DNA from: Oceanospirillum sediminis
GTDB taxonomy: Bacteria > Pseudomonadota > Gammaproteobacteria > Pseudomonadales > Halomonadaceae
DNA length: 64,000 nt
Direction of reading: 5' to 3'
Assembly: GCF_014164585.1 (NCBI RefSeq)
Contig: NZ_JACJFM010000023.1
Coordinates: forward strand, 20,158-84,157
The first letter of the stretch is position 1, and each line of letters opens with the position of its first letter. The position numbers were made by a program, and so were the translations under genes. Positions 9,533-20,023 of this stretch are shown one piece after another. The notes below the pieces were generated by a model. The model did no database searches. It was not told the DNA's origin and worked only from the letters and a program-made list of their open reading frames with translations.

Positions 9533-9630
9533 ATTGATTACAGTTTTCCCCATCTGTTTTCTTTTCCTGCTCAGCTCATCCGAAAACCAGTGTCATTCTT
9601 TGGGACAGAACGGGATAAACAAACAGAAAC

Positions 9631-9662
9631 AAAAACGGGCCGCATAAAGCGACCCGTTTTTT
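9631..9662 (-). terminator. Intrinsic terminator of the pnp operon, possibly bidirectional
   Basis: Stem AAAACGGGCCGC/GCGACCCGTTTT with one mismatch and an ATAAA loop, flanked by A-runs and T-runs on both sides. It lies 20 bases past the pnp stop on the minus strand. Confidence 0.8.
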
Positions 9663-9684
9663 AAAGCCTTCTGTGAAGAAAAGC

Positions 9685-11802
9685 TTACTCGGCTTCTGCC
9701 AGAGTAGCGGTCTTCTCTTCTTCAGATACTTCTTTCACACTCAGTTTCACACGGCCGCGGTTGTCCACGTCCAGAACCTTAACGGCAATCACATCACCTT
9801 CTTTCAGGTAATCGCTCACTGCGTTAACACGCTCCTGTGCAATCTGAGAGATGTGTACCAGACCATCCTGACCAGGCAGGAAGTTAACAAAGGCACCAAA
9901 GTCAGCCAGACGTACCACAGTACCTTTATATACCGCACCGATTTCAGCTTCAGCCGTGATGCCTGCGACTTCGTCGATCGCCATCTGTGCTGCAGCTTTG
10001 TTTTCTGCATAAATCTTAACGGTACCGTCATCATCGATATCGATAGACGCACCGGTACGCTCACAGATAGAACGGATGGTTGCACCACCTTTACCGATCA
10101 CATCACGAATCTTCTCAGGATCGATCTTCAGAGATGTCATTGCCGGTGCATTTTCAGACAGAGTCTCACGACCAGTGCTGATCACCTTATTCATCTCACC
10201 CAGAATGTGCAGGCGCGCATTCAGAGCTTTATTCAGAGCCACTTCCATGATCTCTTCGTTGATACCTTCGATCTTGATATCCATCTGCAGGGCAGTGATA
10301 CCTTCGGAAGTACCGGCAACTTTAAAGTCCATATCACCCAGGTGATCTTCGTCACCCAGAATATCGGTCAGAACAGCAAAGCCGTTATCCTCTTTAACCA
10401 GACCCATTGCAATACCGGCAACCGGTGCTTTCAGAGGCACACCCGCATCCATCAGAGCCAGAGACGCACCACAGACAGACGCCATAGAGCTGGAGCCGTT
10501 GGATTCAGTGATTTCAGAAACCACACGGATAGAGTATGGGAACTCTTCTTCAGTTGGCAGAACCGCTTGCACACCGCGACGGGCCAGACGGCCGTGACCG
10601 ATCTCACGACGCTTAGGACCACCCATAAAGCCAGCTTCACCGACAGAGTATGGAGGGAAGTTATAGTGCAGCATGAACGGATCACGTACTTCACCGGCCA
10701 GCGTTTCTGTCATCTGTGCATCACGGGCTGTACCCAGAGTCGCAGTAACGATGGCCTGAGTTTCACCACGGGTGAACAGAGCAGAACCGTGAGTTTTAGC
10801 CAGCATGCCCACTTCAACGTTAATACCACGCACAGTATCCTGGTCACGACCATCGATGCGCGGCTCACCGTTTACTACAGTTTGACGTACGGTTTGTTTT
10901 TCCAGGCTGCTGAAGGCGGACTTAATCGCATCCGCAGATGGGCCGGTCTCTTCGTTAGCCAGTTTTTCAACCGCTTCAGCTTTCAGTTCACCCAGAGCCG
11001 CATAACGGTCCTGCTTGATCGTGATCTTGTAAGCATCTTTAATCTTGTCGGCGTAAGCCAGAGAAACCAGTTGTTTGGTTTCAGTATCTTCAGCCGGTGC
11101 TTGCCAGTCCCAGGCTGGAGTTGCTACTTCAGCGGCGAACTCACGTACTGCCTGAACGACTGCCTGCATCTCTTTATGAGCAAACAGTACTGCACCCAGC
11201 ATTTCGTCTTCTGTCAGTTCTTCTGCTTCAGACTCAACCATCAGTACCGCACTTTCGGTACCGGCTACAACCATATCCAGCAGAGACTCTTCCAGTTTCT
11301 CACTGGTTGGGTTCAGCAAGTAGCCTTCATCATCAGAGAAACCTACACGAGCTGCACCTACAGGGCCGCTGAAAGGTACACCGGATACAGCCAGGGCTGC
11401 AGAGGTGCCAATCATAGCTACGATATCAGGGTTATTAACCTTATCCGCAGACATCACCGTACAGATTACCTGCACTTCATTCATAAAACCGTCTGGGAAC
11501 AGAGGGCGAATCGGACGGTCAATCAGACGAGAGGTCAGTGTCTCAGTTTCAGTGGGACGACCTTCACGCTTAAAGTAACCACCAGGGATCTTACCTACTG
11601 CGTAAGTTTTTTCCTGATAGTGAACAGACAGTGGAAAAAATCCCGCGTCCGGTGCTGCATCTTTTTTAGCAACAACAGTACACAGCACAGAGGTGCCACC
11701 CATAGTAGCCATTACAGCGCCAGTGGCCTGACGGGCAATACGACCCGTTTCAAGCGTTACGGTCTCATTGCCGTACGTAAAAGTCTTAGTAACCGGATTC
11801 AC
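9685..11802 (-). CDS. pnp: Polynucleotide phosphorylase
   Basis: 3'-5' phosphorolytic exoribonuclease and degradosome component. Two RNase PH domains, the helical linker, a KH domain ([18 protein letters not shown]) and a C-terminal S1 domain ([20 protein letters not shown]) are all present. The frame extends to 11856, but the family start is [11 protein letters not shown]; a GTG at 11802 with AAGGAAATC just before it fits, giving 705 residues. A large hairpin in the rpsO-pnp gap is where RNase III and PNPase control this gene in E. coli; whether the same happens here is inference. Confidence 0.97.
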   Translation of the reverse strand: MNPVTKTFTYGNETVTLETGRIARQATGAVMATMGGTSVLCTVVAKKDAAPDAGFFPLSVHYQEKTYAVGKIPGGYFKREGRPTETETLTSRLIDRPIRPLFPDGFMNEVQVICTVMSADKVNNPDIVAMIGTSAALAVSGVPFSGPVGAARVGFSDDEGYLLNPTSEKLEESLLDMVVAGTESAVLMVESEAEELTEDEMLGAVLFAHKEMQAVVQAVREFAAEVATPAWDWQAPAEDTETKQLVSLAYADKIKDAYKITIKQDRYAALGELKAEAVEKLANEETGPSADAIKSAFSSLEKQTVRQTVVNGEPRIDGRDQDTVRGINVEVGMLAKTHGSALFTRGETQAIVTATLGTARDAQMTETLAGEVRDPFMLHYNFPPYSVGEAGFMGGPKRREIGHGRLARRGVQAVLPTEEEFPYSIRVVSEITESNGSSSMASVCGASLALMDAGVPLKAPVAGIAMGLVKEDNGFAVLTDILGDEDHLGDMDFKVAGTSEGITALQMDIKIEGINEEIMEVALNKALNARLHILGEMNKVISTGRETLSENAPAMTSLKIDPEKIRDVIGKGGATIRSICERTGASIDIDDDGTVKIYAENKAAAQMAIDEVAGITAEAEIGAVYKGTVVRLADFGAFVNFLPGQDGLVHISQIAQERVNAVSDYLKEGDVIAVKVLDVDNRGRVKLSVKEVSEEEKTATLAEAE

Positions 11803-11857
11803 GGTGATTTCCTTCCAATATCTATTGCTTTCTATGTGCGCGCTATTTTCACACAAA

Positions 11858-11888
11858 GAAGCCCGCTATCAAAGCGATAGCGGGCTTC
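11858..11888 (-). terminator. Long hairpin between rpsO and pnp
   Basis: 13-bp perfect stem GAAGCCCGCTATC/GATAGCGGGCTTC with a five-base loop; on the minus strand it is followed by TTTGTG. It could be a partial rpsO terminator, or the RNase III-type leader structure of pnp, or both. Confidence 0.75.
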
Positions 11889-11964
11889 AAAGGGCAATCA
11901 ATTGTCAATGAGCAAAATGCTCAACAACAAAGTGCCATATGTCCTGTGGACAACGTAGCTAATA

Positions 11965-12234
11965 TTAGCGACGCAGACCCAGACGTTTGATCAGAGAGCT
12001 GTAACGGCCCAGATCTTTCTTCTTCAGGTAGTCCAGCAGCTTACGACGCTGGTTAACCATGCGAATCAGACCACGACGAGAGTGGTGATCCTGTTTGTTC
12101 GCTTTGAAGTGACCCTGCAGACCATTGATATTATGAGTCAGCAGTGCAACCTGAACTTCAGGAGAACCGGTATCGCCTTCAGCCAGCTGGTATTCTTTTA
12201 CGATTTCTGCTTTAGTTTCTGCAGACAGTGCCAT
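11965..12234 (-). CDS. rpsO: 30S ribosomal protein S15
   Basis: 89-residue primary rRNA-binding protein of the small subunit platform. The family pattern is complete: [47 protein letters not shown] and the C-terminal [13 protein letters not shown] 12234 follows a GGAGAG ribosome site. It sits between truB and pnp in the conserved order. Confidence 0.98.
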   Translation of the reverse strand: MALSAETKAEIVKEYQLAEGDTGSPEVQVALLTHNINGLQGHFKANKQDHHSRRGLIRMVNQRRKLLDYLKKKDLGRYSSLIKRLGLRR

Positions 12235-12340
12235 GATGTCTCTCCAGTAAAAAATATGCGATCAATAAATTCGGGATAACCGCGCATATTTACAGTTATC
12301 CTAATGCGTCTGATTACCGATTGGTAACAGACAACAAATT

Positions 12341-12374
12341 AAAAAGCCCGTGCTCAGGATCACTGCTCACAGGC
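12341..12374 (-). terminator. Weak hairpin with T-run between truB and rpsO
   Basis: On the minus strand, GCCTGTG/CACGGGC (7 bp, one G-U pair) encloses a 16-base loop and is followed by TTTTT. It may reduce readthrough from truB into rpsO. Confidence 0.5.
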
Positions 12375-12383
12375 GGGTATCGT

Positions 12384-13304
12384 TCAGCTCTCCCCCTCGT
12401 CGGTTATAATTAACCGCCGGGGTTGTAAACGTCCCGATGCTGATGCCTCAGCCAGTCCGATAAAACGGCTGTTCACATCATATAATCTCACCATGCCGGA
12501 GTAATCTCCGTCATTGGTAATATCCTGGCCGTGCAGGATACGCTTGCTTTCTGCTTCTGACAAATGTTTCTTTGCAAAATGCTCAACTAAAATGTCAGCG
12601 CTGAGCAAATGACCATCAAGAGACTGGCCGCTATCTTTCTCTGTCTGTAACTGATCGAAATCAATCATGCCCGAAGCATCAAAACCACCAGTATGGGTTC
12701 TGTGCAGACTGATAAGATGAGCACCACAGTCCAGAGCCTCTCCCATGTCTTCTGCAAGAGTACGCACATAAGTGCCTTTTGAGCAACGTACAGAGAAGGT
12801 CAGATCAGGGCTTTGCCAGCGGATCAGTTCAATCTGGAAGATCGTCACCGGACGAGGCTTCCGCTCAACAGTCTTCCCTTCCCGTGCCAACTTATAAAGT
12901 GGCTGTCCATTCTGCTTAAGAGCAGAATACATCGGAGGAATCTGTTCAATATTGCCAGTAAAGCGCGCCATCACATCCAGAATCTGTTGCTCAGTCAGCT
13001 CAGGAACAGGACGTTCACGGATAATCTCACCTTCAGCATCGCCAGTGTCTGAAACCTGTCCCAGACGGGCGCAAGCAATATAGGCTTTATCGGCATCCAG
13101 CAGATAACTGGAAAACTTGGTCGCTTCACCAAAACAGAGAGGAAGCAGGCCAGTGGCCATCGGATCAAGATTACCCGTATGACCACCTTTACTGGCATTC
13201 AGCATGGCGCGTACACGCTGTAACACGCCATTACTGGAAATGCCTTTCGGCTTATTCAGTAGCAGAACACCTGAAATGTTCCGCCCTTTACGACGTCGGG
13301 CCAC
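12384..13304 (-). CDS. truB: tRNA pseudouridine(55) synthase
   Basis: Makes pseudouridine 55 in the T-loop of tRNAs. The catalytic Asp is in GGHTGNLDPMATGLLP; the N-terminal GVLLLNKPKGISSN and the CSKGTYVRTLAEDMG segment also match the family, and a PUA-like C-terminal part follows. The frame could begin at 13337, overlapping rbfA, but GTG 13304 lies eight bases after AGAGGA and five bases past the rbfA stop, giving 306 residues, close to the 314 of E. coli TruB. Confidence 0.95.
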   Translation of the reverse strand: MARRRKGRNISGVLLLNKPKGISSNGVLQRVRAMLNASKGGHTGNLDPMATGLLPLCFGEATKFSSYLLDADKAYIACARLGQVSDTGDAEGEIIRERPVPELTEQQILDVMARFTGNIEQIPPMYSALKQNGQPLYKLAREGKTVERKPRPVTIFQIELIRWQSPDLTFSVRCSKGTYVRTLAEDMGEALDCGAHLISLHRTHTGGFDASGMIDFDQLQTEKDSGQSLDGHLLSADILVEHFAKKHLSEAESKRILHGQDITNDGDYSGMVRLYDVNSRFIGLAEASASGRLQPRRLIITDEGES

Positions 13305-13308
13305 GAAC

Positions 13309-13716
13309 TCAGTCCTCTTGCTGATTCTGATCAGCACTATCGTCCTGGTTACGCGCCTTGTCTTCTGACACTGCTTTCTCGATCAGGCTGGACAGCTTCT
13401 GTCCCTGAACCAGACTGGTGTCATAGCGAAAACGCAGCTGAGGCAGAACACGCATTTTAATCGCTTTACCGACTTCTCTGCGCAGAAAACCGGTTGCACT
13501 ATTCAGCACAGCCAGATCATCTTTTGCCTCGGCTTCAGAATCCTTGCCCAGCACGGTCACGAAAACATCCGCATGACCCAGATCAGGACTGATGCGAACA
13601 TGATTTACCGTTACCATACCCAGACGAGGATCTTTTACCTGGAACTGGATCAGCTGAGCCAGCTCCTTCTGGAGCTGCTCACCAATCCGGTCCGTACGTT
13701 TAAACTCACGGGACAT
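13309..13716 (-). CDS. rbfA: 30S ribosome-binding factor A
   Basis: Cold-shock ribosome maturation factor that binds the 30S subunit near helix 1 of 16S rRNA. 135 residues with the family features FKRTDRIGEQLQKELAQLI, DPRLGMVTVNHVRISPDL and LRREVGKAIKMRVLPQLRF. The KH-type fold is inferred from family. A GAGGA site precedes ATG 13716; the stop nearly touches the truB start, and infB ends 22 bases upstream. Confidence 0.96.
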   Translation of the reverse strand: MSREFKRTDRIGEQLQKELAQLIQFQVKDPRLGMVTVNHVRISPDLGHADVFVTVLGKDSEAEAKDDLAVLNSATGFLRREVGKAIKMRVLPQLRFRYDTSLVQGQKLSSLIEKAVSEDKARNQDDSADQNQQED

Positions 13717-13738
13717 TCAGTGCAATCCTCAGTCAGAA

Positions 13739-16231
13739 TTACAGTGTGCGTTCTACTTTAACTTTGTCAAAGACTTCGATCTTATCGCCTTCTTTCACAT
13801 CGTTATAGTTCTTCACGCCGATACCACACTCTACGCCGTTACGGACTTCATTAACGTCATCTTTAAAGCGACGCAGAGATTCCAGTTCACCCTCGTAGAT
13901 CACCACGTTATCACGCAGTACACGGATCTTCTTATTGCGATAAACCGTACCCTCAACCACCATACAGCCTGCAATTGCACCCAGTTTCGGAGAGCGGAAG
14001 ACATCGCGTACTTCGGCGATACCGACAATCTCTTCTTTAAACTCAGGTGCCAGCATACCGGTCATGGCCTGTTTCACGTGATCAATCAGTTCATAGATCA
14101 CACTGTAGTAGCGCAGGTCAATCTCTTCACGCTCAACAATTGTACGAGCAGAAGCATCTGCACGAACGTTAAAGCCAACCAGTACCGCATTAGATGCCAG
14201 AGCCAGGTTCGCGTCAGTTTCCGCAATACCACCCACACCAGAGGAGATGATATTCACCTTCACTTCATCGGTAGACAAGTCTTGCAGTGCTGCACTGATT
14301 GCTTCCAGGGAACCGCGTACGTCGGTTTTCAGTACGACGTTCAGATTAGCCACTTCACCTTTGCCCATGTTCTCGAACATGTTCTCCAGTTTAGCTGCTT
14401 GCTGACGAGCCAGTTTCACATCGCGGAATTTACCCTGACGGAACAGAGCAACTTCACGGGCTTTACGCTCATCCTTAACCACAGTGAACTCATCACCCGC
14501 ATCAGGCGTGCCATCTAAACCCAGAATTTCAACTGGAATAGAAGGGCCAGCTTCTTCTGTCTGATGACCATTTTCATCAATCAGTGCACGTACACGACCA
14601 TAGTGAACGCCAGCCAGAACCATATCACCTTTACGCAGGGTACCGTTCTGAACCATTACCGTTGAAACAGGACCACGACCTTTATCCAGTCGAGCTTCAA
14701 CTACCACACCCTTCGCCGGCGCTTCCGGTACTGCCGTCAGTTCCAGAATTTCAGCCTGCAGCAGTACCGCATCCAACAGCTCATCAACACCCGTACCCGC
14801 TTTAGCAGATACATGAACAAAAGGAACATCGCCACCCCATTCTTCAGGGATCACTTCTTTGGCTGCCAGTTCAGTTTTTACACGATCAGGGTCAGCTGCT
14901 TCCTTATCGATCTTGTTCACTGCAACAACAATCGGCACGCCTGCTGCTTTTGCGTGATGAATCGCTTCTTCTGTCTGAGGCATTACACCATCGTCAGCCG
15001 CCACAACCAGGATTACAACATCAGTGGCTTTAGCACCACGGGCACGCATCGCAGTAAAGGCAGCGTGACCTGGAGTATCCAGGAAAGTAACCATGCCGTG
15101 ACCGGTTTCCACATGGTAAGCACCGATATGCTGGGTAATCCCTCCAGACTCGCCATCAGCAACTTTGGCACGACGGATATAATCCAGCAGGGAAGTTTTA
15201 CCATGATCAACGTGGCCCATTACAGTCACAACTGGAGCTCGGGTTACTTCCTTACCTTCGTAGCTGATCGCATCCAGGAAGTCATCTTCCAGAGCGTTAT
15301 CGTTGATAAGCTTGAACTTGTGGCCCATCTCTTCTACTACGAGCTGAGCAGTATCCTGATCGATCACCTGGTTAATGGTCGCCATAGCGCCCATATTAAA
15401 CATAACCTTGATCACTTCAGCGGCTTTAACAGCCATTTTCTCAGCCAGTTCACTGACTGTGATCGCTTCAGGAATTGCTACCTCGCGTACGATAGGTGCT
15501 GTTGGTTTTTCAAAACCGTGTTCACGCTTAGGCCCATTCGCCTGAGAACCACGACGATCATTGCCACCACGCTTGCCACCTTTCTTACCGCCACGATCTT
15601 TACGGCCGCTACGACGGCTATCATCACCGCCCTCGGCGCGTTTAGAAAACTCAGGCTTGCCGTGTGTTTTCTTGCCTTTACCGGCAGGTTTAGCCGGTGC
15701 AGCTGGAGCATCACGGAATGTACGCTGACGGGCTGGCTTATCTTCAGCAGATTTCGCTCCTGCATTAGCAGGCGCTTTTTCCTGCTCAGCTTTACGCTTA
15801 GCATCTTCTGCTTCTTTACGCTTAGCATCTTCTGCTTCTTTACGCTTAGCATCTTCTGCTGCTTTACGCTTAGCCTCTTCTGCCTCTTTGCGCTTAGCGT
15901 CTTCTTCTGCCTTACGCTTTTCTTCAGCCAGTTCCGCTTCGTTACGCTTCACATAAGTGCGTTTTTTTCGCACTTCGATATTGACAGTCTTTTTACCGCC
16001 GCCTGTTTTCAACTTACTGGTTGTGCGGCGTTTCAGCGTAATCTTGCCTGGCTCAGCCGTTTCACCGCCATGACTCTTCTTCAGAAAAGTCAGCAGAGTC
16101 TGCTTATCTTTTTCTGAAACATTTTCTTCCTGGCGTTTATGTGGCAGGCCTGCTTCGCTCATCTGCTCCAGCAAACGTTCCACAGGTCGACCAACACTTT
16201 CGGCAAACTCTTTTACAGTTGTTTCTGCCAT
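13739..16231 (-). CDS. infB: Translation initiation factor IF-2
   Basis: GTPase that brings initiator tRNA to the 30S subunit. The N-terminal IF2 domain is followed by a charged linker that contains about six copies of an octapeptide of type KRKEAEDA (24-base tandem repeat, 15791-15934). The G domain carries G339HVDHGKT346, DTPGHAAFT and NKIDK; domains II to IV follow to the end ([17 protein letters not shown]). 830 residues, within the normal range. Part of the nusA-infB operon, in the same window as three copies of its tRNA ligand. Confidence 0.98.
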   Translation of the reverse strand: MAETTVKEFAESVGRPVERLLEQMSEAGLPHKRQEENVSEKDKQTLLTFLKKSHGGETAEPGKITLKRRTTSKLKTGGGKKTVNIEVRKKRTYVKRNEAELAEEKRKAEEDAKRKEAEEAKRKAAEDAKRKEAEDAKRKEAEDAKRKAEQEKAPANAGAKSAEDKPARQRTFRDAPAAPAKPAGKGKKTHGKPEFSKRAEGGDDSRRSGRKDRGGKKGGKRGGNDRRGSQANGPKREHGFEKPTAPIVREVAIPEAITVSELAEKMAVKAAEVIKVMFNMGAMATINQVIDQDTAQLVVEEMGHKFKLINDNALEDDFLDAISYEGKEVTRAPVVTVMGHVDHGKTSLLDYIRRAKVADGESGGITQHIGAYHVETGHGMVTFLDTPGHAAFTAMRARGAKATDVVILVVAADDGVMPQTEEAIHHAKAAGVPIVVAVNKIDKEAADPDRVKTELAAKEVIPEEWGGDVPFVHVSAKAGTGVDELLDAVLLQAEILELTAVPEAPAKGVVVEARLDKGRGPVSTVMVQNGTLRKGDMVLAGVHYGRVRALIDENGHQTEEAGPSIPVEILGLDGTPDAGDEFTVVKDERKAREVALFRQGKFRDVKLARQQAAKLENMFENMGKGEVANLNVVLKTDVRGSLEAISAALQDLSTDEVKVNIISSGVGGIAETDANLALASNAVLVGFNVRADASARTIVEREEIDLRYYSVIYELIDHVKQAMTGMLAPEFKEEIVGIAEVRDVFRSPKLGAIAGCMVVEGTVYRNKKIRVLRDNVVIYEGELESLRRFKDDVNEVRNGVECGIGVKNYNDVKEGDKIEVFDKVKVERTL
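15791..15934. repeat. 24-base tandem repeat inside infB
   Basis: TTTACGCTTAGC-type units recur every 24 bases from 15791 (15815, 15839, 15863, 15887 and a diverged sixth). They encode the [12 protein letters not shown] octapeptides of the IF-2 linker. The middle copies are almost identical at DNA level, so the copy number may vary between strains. Confidence 0.85.
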
Positions 16232-16259
16232 TCACTCTTCTCCTGTGACTTTGCTGCGC

Positions 16260-17753
16260 TTACTCGCCGCTTTCAAACCATGGCGCACGGGCCGTCATAA
16301 TCAATTGACCGGCTTTCTCTTCCGACATACCGTCAATATCAAGCAGGTCTTCAATAGACTGTTCTGCCAGATCTTCCATCGTACAGATACCTTTACTGGC
16401 CAGAACAAAAGCCAGGTGTTTATCCATACCATCCATATTCAGCAGATCTTCAGCTGGTTCAGAATCTTCCAGCTTTTCTTCAGTCGCGATGGCCAGATTC
16501 AACAGCTCATCTTTCGCGCGGCTGCGCAGTTCTTTAACTAAATCTTCATCAAAGCCTTCGATATCCAGCATCTCATCGATAGGCACATAGGCGACTTCCT
16601 CCAGAGAGGTAAAGCCTTCTTCAACCAGAACACGGGCAAGCTCTTCGTCAACGTCCATATGGCTGATAAACAGCTGAACAATGCTGTCAAACTCTTCGCC
16701 CTGTTTGGCTTCTGCTTCTTCTTCGGTCATGACATTCAGTTTCCAGCCAGTCAGCTCACTGGCCAGACGAACATTCTGTCCGTTACGGCCAATAGCCTGT
16801 GCCAGGTTATCGGTCTGAACCGCCACATCCATTTCATTCTTATCTTCATCAACAATAATGGAGCCTACCTCAGCAGGCGCCATTGCATTGATTACCAGCT
16901 GAGCAGGATTATCGTCCCACAGAACAATATCAACCCGCTCATTACCCAGTTCTGAAGATACAGCCTGAACCCTGGAACCACGCATACCAACACAGGCTCC
17001 GACAGGATCAATACGTTTATCGTTCGTTTTAACGGCTATTTTAGCTCGCAGACCAGGATCACGAGCAGCGCCACGAATTTCAATCAGCTGCTCAGCAATT
17101 TCCGGCACTTCAATGCGGAAAAGCTCAATCAGAAATTCAGGGCAGGCCCGGCTCAGAATCAGCTGAGAAGCTCTTGCGTCAGGACGTACTTCCATCAACA
17201 AAGCACGTACCCGATCATTGATGCGGTATTTTTCACCAGCAATCATTTCGTCACGCGCCAGATAACCTTCTGCATTATTGCCCAGATCGACAATAACACC
17301 GTCACGGGTCACTTTCTTGACAGTACCATTGACGACTTCACCCTGACGCTCTGCATACTGGCGCACAATCTCCGCACGTTCGGCTTCACGGACCTTCTGA
17401 ACAATGACCTGCTTAGCCGTCTGAGCCGCAATACGACCAAATTCAGCTGACTCAATTTTTTCAACGATATACTCGCCAGCATTCAGTTCTGGCTGCTGTT
17501 TACGGGCATTTGTCAGAGAAATCTCATAATCCAGATCATCCAGATCAATATCTTCAACGACAACCCAGCGACGAAATGTCTCGTAATCACCTGTTTTTCG
17601 ATCGATGCAAACGTATACGTCTGCCTCTTCATCTTCAAGACGCTTTTTGGAGGCACTTGCCAGAGCAAGTTCGATTGCCTCAAAAATCACTTCTTTAGAA
17701 ACACCTTTCTCGTTTGAAACGGCATCTGCTACCAGAAGAATTTCTTTACTCAT
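16260..17753 (-). CDS. nusA: Transcription termination/antitermination factor NusA
   Basis: RNA polymerase-associated factor for pausing, termination and antitermination. N-terminal polymerase-binding domain, S1 domain ([21 protein letters not shown]), KH domains ([17 protein letters not shown] and [18 protein letters not shown]) and two acidic C-terminal repeats (around [10 protein letters not shown] and [10 protein letters not shown]) are present. 497 residues, as in E. coli. It follows rimP and precedes infB in the conserved operon. Confidence 0.98.
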   Translation of the reverse strand: MSKEILLVADAVSNEKGVSKEVIFEAIELALASASKKRLEDEEADVYVCIDRKTGDYETFRRWVVVEDIDLDDLDYEISLTNARKQQPELNAGEYIVEKIESAEFGRIAAQTAKQVIVQKVREAERAEIVRQYAERQGEVVNGTVKKVTRDGVIVDLGNNAEGYLARDEMIAGEKYRINDRVRALLMEVRPDARASQLILSRACPEFLIELFRIEVPEIAEQLIEIRGAARDPGLRAKIAVKTNDKRIDPVGACVGMRGSRVQAVSSELGNERVDIVLWDDNPAQLVINAMAPAEVGSIIVDEDKNEMDVAVQTDNLAQAIGRNGQNVRLASELTGWKLNVMTEEEAEAKQGEEFDSIVQLFISHMDVDEELARVLVEEGFTSLEEVAYVPIDEMLDIEGFDEDLVKELRSRAKDELLNLAIATEEKLEDSEPAEDLLNMDGMDKHLAFVLASKGICTMEDLAEQSIEDLLDIDGMSEEKAGQLIMTARAPWFESGE

Positions 17754-17776
17754 GCCATTGCCTCAACAAAAAGTCC

Positions 17777-18244
17777 TTAATTATTAAACTGCGGCACCAC
17801 GTGGGCCTGCTCGATATTTTCAATCGGGAAACAATATTCGTCCTGATCGACAATCAACAGCACCTCATCATCACCTTCAATGCCGTTAAGAATTCCGGTA
17901 AATTTACGGCGCCCTTCATAGGCCAGATTCAATCGTAAACTTACTTTATGCCCTTTATATTTCGCGAACTGTTCAATGGTGAACAGAGGGCGGTCCATTC
18001 CGGGAGATGAGACTTCCAGGGTATATTCACTGCTGATAGGATCTTCTACGTCCAGAACGCCACTGAATTGACGGCTGACTTCAGCACACTGGTCGACATT
18101 AATGCCGTCCGGGCTGTCAATATAAACGCGCAGCAATGAATGATTACCCTGAGGCTTATATTCCAGCCCCCAGAATTCCAGCCCCAGTGCTTCGACGACT
18201 GGCTTCGCCAGCTCGACCAGCAAAGTCTCTTTCTTTGCCATCAT
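17777..18244 (-). CDS. rimP: Ribosome maturation factor RimP
   Basis: Needed for 30S subunit assembly. Family pattern: VVEALGLEFWGLEYKPQG, LRVYIDSPDGINVDQCAEVSRQFSGVLD and SPGMDRPLF. The open frame begins at 18253, but the ATG pair at 18244/18241 follows GGGGTGG and gives MMAKKETLL or MAKKETLL; about 155 residues. The upstream hairpin at 18283-18316 leaves little room for a promoter, so transcription may come through it from the tRNA genes, as metY-rimP is read in E. coli. Confidence 0.94.
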   Translation of the reverse strand: MMAKKETLLVELAKPVVEALGLEFWGLEYKPQGNHSLLRVYIDSPDGINVDQCAEVSRQFSGVLDVEDPISSEYTLEVSSPGMDRPLFTIEQFAKYKGHKVSLRLNLAYEGRRKFTGILNGIEGDDEVLLIVDQDEYCFPIENIEQAHVVPQFNN

Positions 18245-18282
18245 CCACCCCAAAAAGAAAAGCTGAAACTTTTTTTGCAGCT

Positions 18283-18316
18283 AACAAAAAGCCCCTTTAA
18301 AAAGGGGCTTTTTGTT
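18283..18316. terminator. Bidirectional hairpin between tRNA-fMet genes and rimP
   Basis: Perfect 16-bp inverted repeat (18283-18298 with 18301-18316), GC core GCCCC/GGGGC flanked by A- and T-runs on both sides. It can act as an intrinsic terminator in either direction. Confidence 0.9.
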
Positions 18317-18326
18317 ATATAAAAAT

Positions 18327-18403
<77 letters not shown>

Positions 18404-18468
18404 TCAAGAAGGAGCACATTCTACTGACCATTATAGCTTAAGTCAATAAAAGTGCTTAGATATTGAAT

Positions 18469-18545
<77 letters not shown>

Positions 18546-18615
18546 TCAATACAGACTGACATTTTGTCACACGCGTCAGAAACGTGTTTTTTTGACTCCC
18601 AGAAGGAATCATAAT

Positions 18616-18692
<77 letters not shown>

Positions 18693-18731
18693 TCAATTTC
18701 CAGGTCAGTTCATTCTTCATGTAATGAACTG

Positions 18732-18818
18732 TGGTGCCGAAAGCGGGACTTGAACCCGCACGACCATAAGGTCACCACCCCCTCAAGATGGCGTGTCTAC
18801 CAATTCCACCACTTCGGC
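18732..18818 (-). tRNA. tRNA-Leu (GAG)
   Basis: 87-nt class II tRNA with long variable arm. The anticodon loop TTGAGGG lies on the stem CCATC/GGTGG, acceptor GCCGAAG pairs with CTTTCGGC-type 3' end, and CCA is encoded. It lies between secG and the initiator tRNAs on the same strand. Confidence 0.95.
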
Positions 18819-18840
18819 AAATAACTTATTGTCACAACAA

Positions 18841-19200
18841 TTACTGATCAGCAGGTACATCACTGTCAGCAGGCGCACTTTCTTCCAGAGCTGGCAAAGT
18901 ACTTTTCGATTCTTCAATCGCTTGCTCTGTCACGATACCACTGGTAGCGGCAGAACTGGTACTTTTAGCTTTCTGACTGGCATAAACAGCCAGCGTCAGA
19001 CTTGTTGCGAAAAACAGGGCAGCAATTATAGCCGTAATCCGACCTAAAAAGCTAGTATTTCCTGTACTACCAAAAATTGTCTGTGACGCACCGCCACCAA
19101 AAGAAGCCCCCGCCTCTGCACCCTTACCCTGCTGGATCATTACCAGACCAATCAGAGCAACGGACAAAAGAACATGGACTGCCAGAATAATTGTTTCCAT
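18841..19200 (-). CDS. secG: Preprotein translocase subunit SecG
   Basis: Small inner-membrane part of the SecYEG channel. Two hydrophobic segments (residues ~3-21 and ~52-72) flank the family loop MIQQGKGAEAGASFGGGASQTIFGS. 119 residues; the C-terminal third is polar, Ser/Ala-rich and variable, as is normal. tpiA lies just upstream and tRNA-Leu just downstream on the same strand, the usual tpiA-secG-tRNA-Leu order. Confidence 0.96.
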   Translation of the reverse strand: METIILAVHVLLSVALIGLVMIQQGKGAEAGASFGGGASQTIFGSTGNTSFLGRITAIIAALFFATSLTLAVYASQKAKSTSSAATSGIVTEQAIEESKSTLPALEESAPADSDVPADQ

Positions 19201-19219
19201 CTCAATCTCTCGCCTTCAG

Positions 19220-19966
19220 TTAACCTGCCTGACGGCAGATTGCGATAAATTCATCGGCATCCAGTGAAGCACCACCCACCAGAGCACCATCAATATCCTG
19301 CTGAGCAAACAACTCACCAGCATTAGCCGCTTTCACGCTGCCACCGTACAACAGAGACATCTCACCAGCTCCGTCTGCGCTGTACTCCGCCAGACAGTTA
19401 CGGATTGCCTGATGTACTTCCTGAGCCTGATCGCTGGTCGCTGTTTTACCTGTACCAATCGCCCAGACCGGCTCATAAGCAATAACCAGCTGAGTCCATT
19501 GCTCTGCCGACAGAGTATCCAGAACCGCTTTAACCTGACCCAGTACAATCTCAAGAGTTTTGTCTGACTCACGCTCATCCAGTGTTTCACCAACACAGAG
19601 AACCGCTGTCAGGCCACCCTCAATTGCAGCAGCAACTTTAGCAGCTATCAGCTCATCTGTTTCACCAAAAATTGCTCTTCGCTCCGAATGCCCGACCAGA
19701 ACGTGGCTCAGCCCGATTTCAGAGAGCATAGCTACTGAAACTTCACCCGTGTAGGCACCGGACGCTTTATCACTACAATTCTGTGCCCCGATAGCGACAG
19801 ACTCACCAGCAACATTTTTTGCCAGAGAAGCAAATACCGTCGGAGGGCATACCAGAACATCAGCCTGAATATCTTTGGCAACTTCCGCCAGACGTGGCAG
19901 TAAAGTATTGGCAAGCTCAGGCGAGCCATTCATCTTCCAGTTACCAGCAACAATTTTTTTACGCAT
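19220..19966 (-). CDS. tpiA: Triosephosphate isomerase
   Basis: Interconverts dihydroxyacetone phosphate and glyceraldehyde 3-phosphate. Active-site elements: substrate Lys in AGNWKMNG, catalytic His in VLVGHSERR, catalytic Glu in VIAYEPVWAIGTGK (loop 6) and the phosphate loop LLYGGSVKAANA. 248 residues, complete. It precedes secG and follows glmM in the same direction. Confidence 0.98.
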   Translation of the reverse strand: MRKKIVAGNWKMNGSPELANTLLPRLAEVAKDIQADVLVCPPTVFASLAKNVAGESVAIGAQNCSDKASGAYTGEVSVAMLSEIGLSHVLVGHSERRAIFGETDELIAAKVAAAIEGGLTAVLCVGETLDERESDKTLEIVLGQVKAVLDTLSAEQWTQLVIAYEPVWAIGTGKTATSDQAQEVHQAIRNCLAEYSADGAGEMSLLYGGSVKAANAGELFAQQDIDGALVGGASLDADEFIAICRQAG

Positions 19967-20023
19967 AGCAATTCCAGTAATTCAGGGCGCAGAATATTAC
20001 TTCAAGCAACCCGTTGTGACAAG

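Noticed and set aside
9673..11880. 735-codon open frame antisense to pnp
   Set aside because: It exactly mirrors pnp, has a Cys/Phe/His/Arg/Thr-rich composition typical of antisense shadows and no homology pattern; pnp is certain on the other strand.
14813..16117. 434-codon frame antisense to infB
   Set aside because: Shadow of infB; its repeats are just the complement of the IF-2 octapeptide repeats.
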